The notes under the pieces: model-generated
What the model was told of the DNA's origin: nothing
The model's input: only the letters and a program-made list of their open reading frames with translations
Databases searched by the model: none
Position numbers and translations under genes: made by a program
Shown here: positions 19,506 through 29,040 of the stretch, in pieces
How the letters are laid out: the number at the start of each line of letters is the position of its first letter
Position numbering within the stretch: position 1 is the stretch's first letter
DNA from: Lineus longissimus
Taxonomy: Eukaryota > Nemertea > Pilidiophora > Heteronemertea > Lineidae
Assembly: GCF_910592395.1 (NCBI RefSeq)
Contig: NC_088315.1
Span: 15,299,808-15,359,807 of the forward strand
Reading direction: 5' to 3'
DNA length: 60,000 nt

Positions 19506-21980
19506 TGCCGCACTCAACAAATTTGAAAAATTCCGTCAGTGCAGAAAATACACGTGACGATGCACAGGAGATCTGTGCAGACCAACGTACTAGCAGTGAT
19601 AGTGACACTAGTGACAATATTGACGTTAAATCTAAAAACTGCAGTAATTAAACCAAGTTCCAATGCAAGATTCGAGATATGGAAGAAACTGATTCTTCAC
19701 CATTACTAAGAAATGTTAAAAAATGATGTCGACATTGCGTGGAAAGAGGTGTTTGATAGTAAGAGGATACATGTCGAGGACAAAGTTACGGTATATACAT
19801 TAGGACAATTAAAGAATGAGAATGCCAAGCTATTCGTGCTTACTGTGTACTTAACGGGCGGCACAGCCAACTTCGGGAAGATAATGGTACAAGGTAAACG
19901 TGTTGAGAAGTGGTTAGAGGATGAATATCCACTACTCCGTTCAGTAGTTGACAATGCGAGGAACGCCAGTGATGTCACTGTGTTGTGTGAAGATATATTT
20001 GTTCACGAGGATCGCACAATCAGCCCGTCGGCCTCCACCCAACAGCTGAACCCTTTGTCCAATCATTCAGTGCTGGGTGACTTGGTTGATTCTGAATCGG
20101 ATGTGAACATTCCAAACATTCTGACAAAACCTCCAGAGTCACCATTCATGAACATTGTTGCGTGCAATATTAGCCTGGGTACTGTAAGTCCTATTACATG
20201 CTCATTGCAGGATATATTCGAATCAAGTGCCACTTCGCATGACGATGGACTAAATCCAAGACCTGAAGACAAGCTGAACGTGTCTCATCCCGCCGTGACA
20301 CAGACTCCAGCTGTGCAGAGTAGTGAATCTGTATCACAGCTAGGGAGTGAACCTTCATTGTTGTCTACGGCTAACCGTAAACGCTGTCCGCAAAGATGTA
20401 ACTCCGACCACCTCTAACGTGGATGCGAAAATAAGTAGTCTTGAAGACAGTGCTGCAGCAATGAAGAAGGCCATCGAAACTCTTCAGTTAACGTGGTTGT
20501 GTAATTTTCAAAGAACTAAAAAGTGAAAACTGTGCTCTGAACTCAACTGTTAAAGCCTTGGAAAGTGAGATAAGGACTCTTAAAACCCAGCTGAGTGACT
20601 TAAAGTCTAGGACAAAGCACGCATCGAGCAAAAAACGTAGATCGAGCAAAATCTCGCACCCTGATCTGCCTTCTGAAAACCTCGTGTTGGATGTGCCGCT
20701 GAATGGTAGATACGTGTCCCCGCTCACGAATGTTAATCCCGAAGTGAACGCCACTTATGAGATCGATGCTAGCATAGTTACCAAGAATAGATTCCAAGCA
20801 CTCGCTTCTGTGGCCCATGCAGTACCAGTTGACAATGATCTCAAAAGCCAGTCGACAGTTCCAGATGCAACCCAGGATACCACACCGCTCCAACACAAGT
20901 GAAATTCGCCCAGGCAAATTTGTTCACTCAAACCTGAGATCGCTTCGTTTAGCTGCCACGTACACTGAGACAGCCACTGACATCATAAAAAACTGTGATT
21001 ACGACCCGAACCTGATCATCCTACACGTTGGTGCAAACGATGTTAATAGCGGCAAATCAACGAAGGTCATTCAAGAGCTACAATCAACAATGGTTGATTC
21101 CGTTGTGGACATTTTCCCGCGATCTAAAATTATTGTCTGTGGTATCCCCCTGCAGGTTAATCCAGGTCATGAAGAACGCAATAATGACATACTAGACATC
21201 AACTGGGCAACTGAGAAAATGATAGGTGTAAGTGAACACATGGACATAGCATTCATAACAATTCCCGCTTCTTTGACCACCAAACGGGAGCCTTAAAGAG
21301 TGGCTTACTCAAGAGTCATGATGGCTTACACTATACTAGCTATGGCGTAAAATCGCTTTGGAAGGCCATATGCCTGTGTCTCTGCCCAAATGAACAAAGA
21401 GAGAAACCCAGAAAGCTGCCTGAGAATCGTCCACCTTCACGCCGAATCCAAGATGCCCGTTATCAGTCAGGACGCACAGGTTCTCCCCCTGGCCACAGCC
21501 GCTCACACCAATACCGCAATAAAGATAGGCTCAACCGTCCTAACTATAGGAGTAGGCCCGGCTTTGTGAAGGAAAAGCGAGGAGGACCAAAGAACAATTC
21601 ATCCAGTTTTCGCAATCGCCATCCTGTATCCGATAACTGGCATGAACCCAGGCTTCAAACCCAGTCGAGTCAATACCATGTCAATGGGAACTCTTATCAT
21701 AGTAACCGTGATCAAAATAACTACAGACGTGTCTCTGACAAACCATCAATCGCATCATCCAGCCGTACTACACGCCATGACTATGCGTACAATGACTGCC
21801 GTGCTGTATCAGACATGTCAAATGATCTGACAGCTTGTTACCCAGTTTACAATCCCTGCCCGGATTACAACCGTAGAGACCAAACGAATCACCACATGGA
21901 TTATAACTACATTTATCATGGCAATAATGAGGACTATCACTACCAGAAAAATCGCTTTCAGTCCAATGACAATGGTAACT
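19506..21980 (+). pseudogene. LINE ORF1 with coiled coil and SGNH-hydrolase domain
   Basis: Coding sequence runs in several frames from an ATG at 19506. The N-terminal domain (frame from 19713) includes TVYTLGQLKNENAKLF and VQGKRVEKWLEDEYP. A leucine/lysine heptad region follows at about 20520-20640 (LKSENCALNSTVKALESEIR). A hydrolase-like domain comes next: DPNLIILHVGANDV near 21005 (the G-x-N-D block) and DGLHYTSYG (Asp-x-x-His, 21320-21331), the hallmark blocks of SGNH esterases found in ORF1 of several LINE clades. The C-terminal 200 codons are Asn/Tyr/Arg-rich. Frameshifts near 19725, 20418, 20500, 20900 and 21265 make it inactive. The protein would bind RNA and perhaps membranes in an intact LINE. 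Confidence 0.7.
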
Positions 21981-21984
21981 GTCC

Positions 21985-24412
21985 ATGGTATACGCAACAA
22001 ATCCTTCTGTCATTGGAAGACACTGCTTCTACGATACCTCGAATGATAATGGAGAGAGGCTAGTATCCCTATGCGAGGAACACAGGCTAAAGCCAGCACA
22101 AACCAGATTTCCGCAGCCACAGTTACGTCGCTGGACATGGATGCACCCCACCGGGTCAAAACACCAACTCGACCACATTCTCATCAATGGAAAGTGGATA
22201 AATTCATTAAGGAACTGCAGAGCCTACAACACCGTGGAGCTGGACTCAGACCACCGAGTAGTCAGCATCAGCCTGGTATCCAGTCTGCGGGCACCAAAGC
22301 GACAACCCTGCAGACGAGCAAAATTCAACTGGGGAAAACTTCAAGACCCCGCTACCAGGGAACAATTCCAGGTTGAGCTCTTGAACAGATTTGAAGCTCT
22401 GCAGTGCAACAGCCCATCATTACCCATCAGCGAGCGGTATGAAGGGTTCGAAAATGCTGTAAACGACATCGCAACAAGCGTAGTAGGTAAACGCAAGAAG
22501 ACCGACCTGCCATGCTGGGTATCAAGTGAAACCATCGACCTGAAGCAAGAAAGAGATGAAGCCAAGAGGAGGTACATGATATCTAAGTCCCGGCAGGCCA
22601 GAGCCACCTGGCGATCCCTTAACGACAAGCTGAATGCGTCCTACCAGGCTGATGAGTCCAGATCCTTGGACAAGCAGCTAGAGGAGCTGGAGGAGGCGAA
22701 CAAGAGAGGCCAGTATAGTACGACCTGGAAGTTGATCCATGCCCTCTCTGGGAAAAATCAGAACTCGGCCACCAAGGTCAAGAAACTCGATGGAACACAG
22801 CCATCAAACGAGAACGAGCTCCTTGAAGAATGGGGAAAGTACTTCAGCTCCTTGCTTAACAACAACACAGGACACACATCAGACAATCTCCCACCCCCAG
22901 CTGATGAAGACCTACCAATATGCACCGACCCACCAACACGGAGGGAGACAGAGAAAGCCATTGCCGCGATGAAAAAGAACCGTGCCGCAGGTCTGGATTG
23001 TGCCATAACCGCAGAAGCTCTCCAAGGAGGTGGAGCCCCAATGGTTGAAGTCATCCACAAGTTCTGTGTCGAGGTGTACACAACTTTGCAGCCCCCCAAA
23101 CAGTGGACTACAAACATCATCGTTCCTCTGCCCAAGAAGGGAAACCTATCCATGATGACCAACTACAGGGGAATCAGTCTCATGTCCATCGCTGCCAAAG
23201 GTCTACAACAATATTCTTTTCAATAGAATCCGTGATCAAGTCGATCCACTCCTAAGAAATAACCAGGCTGGCTTCCGGAGGGGAAGAAGCTGTATCCAGC
23301 AGACACATACCCTACGAAGGATTATGGAGGGCTTCCGGGACCAACAACTCCCACTGAATGTCACTTTCATTGACTTTAGGAAGGCCTTTGACTCCATCAA
23401 CAGGACTGCTGCGCAGCTATGGAATCCCGAAGAAGTTAGTGGATGCCATAAAGGTCCTGTACACAGACTCCCAAAGCGCTGTAACAGTCAATGGTGGCAT
23501 CTCGGAAACCTTTGGTGTCACGACCGGAGTGCTCCAGGGTGATGTTCTTGCTCCATTCCTATTCATCATCTTGGTAGACTACCTGCTGCAAAAGGCCACC
23601 TTAGGTGGTGACAGTGGAGTTGTAACTCATCCCCGCGCTTCTAGGCGATATCCTGCAAGGCGGCTCAATGATCTGGACTTCGCAGATGATATCGCACTCT
23701 TGGAGTCTATAACACCACACGCACAGCATCAGATCGACAGAACGACGGACAGTTCCAAAGACATCGGATTGATGATAAATGTTCAAAAAACAGAGTATAT
23801 GACACGCCACTGCGATACAAGTACACCACTAAAAGTATATGGAGAACACATACATCATGTGACTGACTTCAAGTATCTGGGCTCCATGATGGACTTAAGC
23901 GCAGCTGACCTGAAGAGAAGAAAAGCCCTCGCCTGGTCTGCCTTCTGGAAGCTCGAGAAACTCTGGAGAAGTCAAACCATATCGACCACCTGCCTCACCG
24001 TACTGTTATACGGATGTGAGTCCTGGGTGAATACCAAACACATGGAAAACAACATTAACGCGTTTGCAACATCATGCTACAGGATCATGTTAAATATCAA
24101 GCGGACCGACCATGTATCAAATATAACAGTGTACTCACTGGTGAAGTGCACCCCCCTAATACATTGTGTGCACTTCCGCCATTGACGTTCCTGGGACACA
24201 TTTTACGGATGCCAAGCAATGAGCCAACTAGATTGTATGCACTATACCAACCGACGCACGGCAGGAGACGCCCTGGCCGCCAGCGAATGCCTTATCTGAC
24301 GTATATCAAATCTCTCATAGGACCGCTGGAACCAAAACAAATTGAGGAATTGGCCCAGGATAGGGTTGGTTGGAGGAAGCTTGTGGCCGTCTCCTGCGCA
24401 GTCGATCGATGA
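21985..24412 (+). pseudogene. RTE-like LINE ORF2, endonuclease 3' half plus RT
   Basis: The frame at 21985 starts inside an endonuclease: WMHPTGSKHQLDHILINGK and ELDSDHRVVS (the SDH block), but the first half of the endonuclease is absent. RT motifs follow: YRGISLMSIAAK, NNQAGFRRGRSCI, FIDFRKAFDSINR, GVLQGDVLAPFLF and the catalytic FADD at 23679-23690. The C-terminal part has KYLGSMM, ALAWSAFWKLE, YGCESWV, LGHILRMP and GRRRPGR. Frameshifts lie near 23205, 23405 and 24175. The order and wording fit RTE-type LINEs abundant in marine invertebrates; clade naming is inference. Confidence 0.85.
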
Positions 24413-24427
24413 TGATGATGATGATGG
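24405..24427 (+). repeat. (GAT)n microsatellite, LINE 3' tail
   Basis: GATGATGATGATGATGATGG directly after the last codons of the RTE-like ORF2, as in RTE elements whose 3' ends are short simple repeats. Confidence 0.75.
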
Positions 24428-24615
24428 TATACTGACTCTGACTCGCGTTGTGCTACTTATGAATATGACACTAACTTTCCCGCGCTTGTAAATGATTCGG
24501 ATAAATTTGGTCCTTCAAATTCATATCCTGCTCCTGTCTACAGCCAAAATCACCGCCGCGTTGGCTAATAGTTCAGGCTCCAATGTAAACTACATTGCGT
24601 TGATCTGCAATAATT

Positions 24616-24680
24616 GATGTTTATGTACATATGTACTCGTATGTACATATGTACAGATGTTTATGTACATATGTACTCGT
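24616..24680. repeat. 25-bp direct repeat with GTACATATGTAC palindromes
   Basis: A 25-base unit at 24616-24640 recurs at 24656-24680. The 12-base palindrome GTACATATGTAC occurs three times (24624, 24643, 24664). Confidence 0.8.
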
Positions 24681-24699
24681 GTAGCCAGTATCTTTCTAC

Positions 24700-26040
24700 A
24701 TACTACATTGAGTTATGAGAGACGTCCGTCCTGTACCAGAATTTTGATGCCTATAAGTCGGTTTGAATGAGACCTCCGTTAGAACTGCAGATACTTTATC
24801 TTCCAACACATACTTGGTACAGGTAGAATTATTTTCTTCTGTCCATGGGTATGTGTGTATCACAACAAATTCTTATGTAAACTGCCATATGGCCGATCAC
24901 TAGCCTTGCTGATCTATTCTGCCTTCTCTTTTGCAATTTTTAAACCTAGTCTAACATTTGTCTTTTTCATTTGTCTTTTCTTTCTTTTTTTTCTCTCGTG
25001 TTCTATTATTATTCCGGTGTACATACTTGTAAATACTATTTGTCTTATCGTTTATACATGTGCTTGGGATCCTTAATTCTGAATTACAGATAATTCTGGT
25101 TGTCCATTAACTCTTTATGTTGTAACTACATGTATTTTCATAACGATCCAATATTAAGGCTACATTATAACTCGGTGTAGATTTGACATTGCAAAGTGAC
25201 AATCATGCAGACCCAACCATGGTCTCAATTTAGCTTTTGGAATGACCAGCACCTTGGTAATAAACTTGATGACCCATAAGTATTAAGGTAGCAGGAAGGG
25301 TTGGGCGTTTGTGGTTTCTGAGTCTGAGGGGGTTGGAATCTGTTGACTGTGCTTTAAGAGAGACAAGGCATGGCGCCAGTCTCTCTTAAAGCACAGTCAA
25401 CAGGCATTTGGTCTCAGTATTTCTGTAAGTACAGAATCAAGGCAGCTCAGAGAGCAATGATTGAACGATGCTGTGGACAAGTCCAAGGATACTGCATCAG
25501 TCACGACCAACTTCTCATCAGAAAGCGTCACCACCAGCATATTCAATGCTCAGTTCCAACCTGTACCAGTCCAATGCACGCCTGTCATGGTCAGCAGTGG
25601 TCAGCTTAGCGTGATATGGAACATTCTTCCGAAACTCAAGCGAGGGAAGTCTGCTCATTAGCATATCTCGCGCACTGCTCCTTCTTGTCAAACATCGTAG
25701 TGAAATCATAATGGAAAACGTCTGGCTTTGCGCCAGACATTGAGACTAATAAGTGAAGAACTAATAGGTAAAGAACTTCTACTTGCGCGAGACTGCTGTG
25801 ATAAAATTATCATTGCAGAGACTCCGGTGACGTACACATATATTTTTTACAATCAAAAATGCCCTCAAAAGACGACATGGAATGATTATTTTATTGATAT
25901 TTCCTACTATATACCTTCCAATTATCACTTTATACACATATATCGGCGTTAGGTCGCATGCTTTTCTTTCCTGGTGACACTATAAAGCAAAATAATTGCA
26001 ACCCCGTAAACGCCTATAAGTCCAATAATAAGTGACGGTG
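24700..26040. other. no assigned gene; hairpin inside
   Basis: AT-rich up to 25150. The stretch 25370-25660 has a plus-strand open frame containing ESVTTSIFNAQFQPVPVQCT and KLKRGKSAH, which I cannot assign. Its start overlaps a 25-bp perfect inverted repeat (25340-25403). Confidence 0.4.
25340..25403. repeat. perfect 25-bp inverted repeat, 14-base loop
   Basis: Bases 25340-25364 and 25379-25403 are exact reverse complements; both contain GTGCTTTAAGAGAGAC or its complement. The loop is AAGGCATGGCGCCA. Confidence 0.9.
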
Positions 26041-26051
26041 AACCGTTATAA

Positions 26052-27490
26052 ATGTTTCGCCAGCTTCGCTTTTTTGCTGCTACGCGGCGCGTTGGGCCCT
26101 TGCCTCCAGACTTTCTTAAAGCTGGCTGTAATGGTAATGAATTCATTGGTCTTGTTGAGACTAAATCTTCTGTTGGTAAGGATGTCGGTGATGAGAATGA
26201 ATTGTGTGAGAAGAAACTGAAAATTCCTCAAGGCTGCTCCTATTTCCACAATCAAGTTAAGTCAACCCGGGGGAAAAAACTTGGACATGGGATCTTATTC
26301 TTATTCAAAAAGAAGTATCGCAAATTTGTGACCAAATTGTCGTCACCTCATCCTGATATTTTGGCAGTCAAATTACCCAAAAATTGTTTTGGGTTGGCTA
26401 AAGACCTATGTATAATCACAGCTTATATTCCTACTACCAACTCTATTAGCTTTGATAAAGAGGTTGATCCACTCGATGAGCTAGAATTTTTTATCAATAG
26501 ATTGAAGAGTTCATGTCATATCATTCTGGGCGGTGATTTTAATACACGGACTAATACCCTGCCTGATACTGTCATTACTGCTGACTTTGATCAGCTTTTT
26601 GAATTTGAGCTCTCTTCCACTGTACTGGACAGGGTCAATAGCGATTTGAAAGTTAACTCGAATGGTAAAAGGTTATGTGAGCTTTGTTCTAACAGTGACC
26701 TTTATATCCTCAATGGCAGAACGTTTGGTGATGTGCTCGGTGAATTCACATCTTTTAAATATAATGGTAGCAGTTGTGTTGATTACATTCTCTGTGACGT
26801 TGACCTTATGCGAGACGTACTGAACTTCAAAGTTAGTGGACGAACTACTTCCTCTGATCACTGTAACATCTCAGCAACATTTGCTTTCCACCCTGTTATT
26901 GATTCTCCTCCATGTGGGGCACTTCCTGAGAATTCCAGCCATAACAACTCTGGGAACCACAAAAAGTCAACAAAGTTGGTCTGGCATGAGAATTCAAAGA
27001 ATACAATAGATAGACTCATTAACTCGGGCTTTATGACCTCTATAAAACTTGATCAGATCAATTCAGAATCAAACCCTCACTTAGAATTGACCATTCTTGA
27101 TGAAATGCTGTCCAGTACTGCAAGACAATGCCTAAAACCAGTATTTCATAAGAAAGATAACAAAAAGAGAGTAAACACTAACAAGTGGTTTGATAATGAT
27201 TGTCGTCAATTGCGTCGTCATTGTAATGATTGGGGAACTAAAATGAAACGCTTTCCTTCTGACCCCTTCATCAGGGGGATGTACTTTAAAGCAAAAAAGA
27301 AACTTAGACGGCTCACCCGCCACAAGAAACGCCAGTCACAGAAAAAGTTTATATCAGCTTTGGAATCAACTGCTAAAGGCAACCCAAAGAAATTCTGGAA
27401 GATGATTACCTCTAACTCGGACAAAAAATCCAACAATCCAATTGGTTTGGACGAATGGGCTTCATATTTTAAATCCTTACACAAAGAAAC
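26052..27490 (+). pseudogene. LINE ORF2, endonuclease and linker (5' part)
   Basis: One long frame with endonuclease blocks: FIGLVETKSS (catalytic Glu), GHGILFLFKKKY, IITAYIPTT, GGDFNTR, SCVDYILCD and SSDHCNISATF. A basic linker with W-FDNDCRQLRRHCNDWG and KKFWKMI leads towards the RT. The first codons (before about 26110) do not look like endonuclease, so the 5' end is probably truncated. The frame is interrupted at 27491 by Harbinger H1 and continues at 39115: joining KETR to SLESEEHNNLTK restores an uninterrupted frame. It is distinct from the LINEs at 4 kb and 22 kb. With the RT incomplete, the copy is dead. Confidence 0.85.
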
Positions 27491-27570
27491 CAGGGACCGT
27501 ATTCATGAAGCCTTCGTAACTTTGTCACTAAGAACGATTTTCCTGGCTCTTAGTAAGACTTTAGTAACAG

Positions 27571-27766
27571 CCTAGTAAGCCACTACGTATTATTCGCAAA
27601 GCATTATTAACGTATTACTACCGCGTTACTTACTAAACCTCTCGTAACACCCTATAGGCGTGAACGCGCCTAGTAAGCCACTACGTATTATTCACAAAGC
27701 ATTATTAACGTATTACTACCGCGTTACTTACTAAACCTCTCGTAACACCCTATAGGCGTGAACGCG
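27571..27766. repeat. 98-bp tandem duplication near the end of H1
   Basis: CCTAGTAAGCCACTACG starts unit 1 at 27571 and unit 2 at 27669. The units differ at one base (TTCGC versus TTCAC). Recent by its near identity. Confidence 0.9.
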
Positions 27767-27893
27767 CTTGAGCTGAACAGTCATGGATTTGTTATGTAAT
27801 CCACTTTCGCACGACCTCATTGTCTAAAACGAATATTTATACAGTGACTGGACTAGCTTACGTCGTTTTCGAGATATTTGTCACACTGTTAAC

Positions 27894-28200
27894 ATGAAGA
27901 GTCAGAAATCGAGGAGCAAGACCCTTAGCCAGCAACATGAGGAGGCAAAGGGGAATCGCCGGAAGGCCAATTTCTCGCCAAGTGAAATTATGAAGTTAGT
28001 TGATCTAGGCGAATTGAATTGGTCCGTGATTAACCACAAATTTTCCGATGTCTTAACACTTGAGAGGAAGGCCGACAGGTGGACAGAAATAACAAGAAAA
28101 ATCAACAGTGTTGGAAAAGTCCTAAGGACTACCAAAGCGGTTCATCACAAATGGGATGTCTTGAAGTCGAGGGCAAAGCAGAAGGCTGCCAAAAGGAAAA
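27894..28200 (+). pseudogene. Myb/SANT-like DNA-binding protein of Harbinger H1, truncated
   Basis: From the ATG at 27894 the frame has a basic leader and then KANFSPSEIMKLVDLGELNW, KFSDVLTLERKADRWTEI and VHHKWDVLKSRAKQKAAKRK. This is the three-helix Myb/SANT-like domain (Myb_DNA-bind_5 type) of PIF/Harbinger companion proteins, which help import the transposase and bind transposon ends. After about 28200 the frame runs into sequence that is the reverse complement of a transposase C-terminus, so the natural C-terminal half is missing. No intron is evident. Confidence 0.8.
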
Positions 28201-28542
28201 CGGTGATGAACGGAGCCTCCATCGATTTTTCCATCTTCCAAACGTACGTTCAATGATACTTCGAACTCGGCTGTGGTGAACGTTGTATCGTCTGTCGGCT
28301 GCATCCGCCGGGCGGGAAACTGGCAGGCAGGCTACAAACTGCAAACTTCCGGTAGCGAAAAATCGGAGCGCAACGCAAACTTGGAGAGATGCTGGTACGG
28401 CATGGGCGCGCAAGGTGTCCGGGGCAATTTCGTCCTCCAACAGGTCGATGACTTCAAGAAGGACTGGTCTAGTCATCTGGTAGCGCTGATACAAATCTAA
28501 TGCATCATAGACGTCAAGAGGGTGCAATCGGTCTCTAAACAC
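28200..28542 (-). pseudogene. Harbinger transposase, internally deleted
   Basis: Read on the minus strand, RDRLHPLDVYDALDLYQRY, then VCVALRFFATGSLQFVA, is the N-terminal helix-turn-helix region of a PIF/Harbinger transposase. It jumps directly to RRYNVHHSRVRSIIERTFGR and WKNRWRLR, the C-terminal IER-FG block that contributes the last acidic catalytic residue. The middle, with the first two aspartates, is gone. The C-terminus is also fused into the end of the Myb/SANT frame from the other strand. H1 is therefore a deletion derivative that must rely on a transposase made elsewhere. Confidence 0.75.
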
Positions 28543-29040
28543 ACGCTGCCTTCGTAAAGCCCGTCAGGCTTCTACATCCAACAAGATCAACGCCGCTGCC
28601 ATGATTGCTGCATGTAAAAGTGTCGCCAACTGTCTAAGAAAACGCTACGAAGCCGAAAACACCCCACGTAACACTAGTAACGACTTACGAAATCGATTGA
28701 AGTTACGAGTGCTTCATGAATATGACGCAACTTGCTAAGAACGACCTACGAGTACGTAAACGCTTACTAAGGCCTAAAGCCTAGTTCATACTCCGACGCA
28801 CGACCGCCGGCGACCGATGCACGATAAAATTCTCGACACCGACGTCGTGGTGTTGATTCATACTTTCGCGTGCGACGGCGATGGCCATCGGCGTCCGGAC
28901 GTGTGTTCGGTCGGCGTGCGATATTAAAGAGTTATTATTAAAGAGAGAACAAATTTGAACTCTCTGCGTCCGATCGCGGCGTCGTACCAATGAATGATCA
29001 CTTTTCTGGTCATGGGACCAAGGACTCATGTTTATGCATA

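Noticed and set aside
22758-23162. 134-codon minus-strand frame
   Set aside because: Antisense of the RTE-like RT; the plus strand carries all conserved motifs.
26673-26861. Minus-strand frame in the LINE endonuclease
   Set aside because: Antisense shadow of a clear endonuclease frame.
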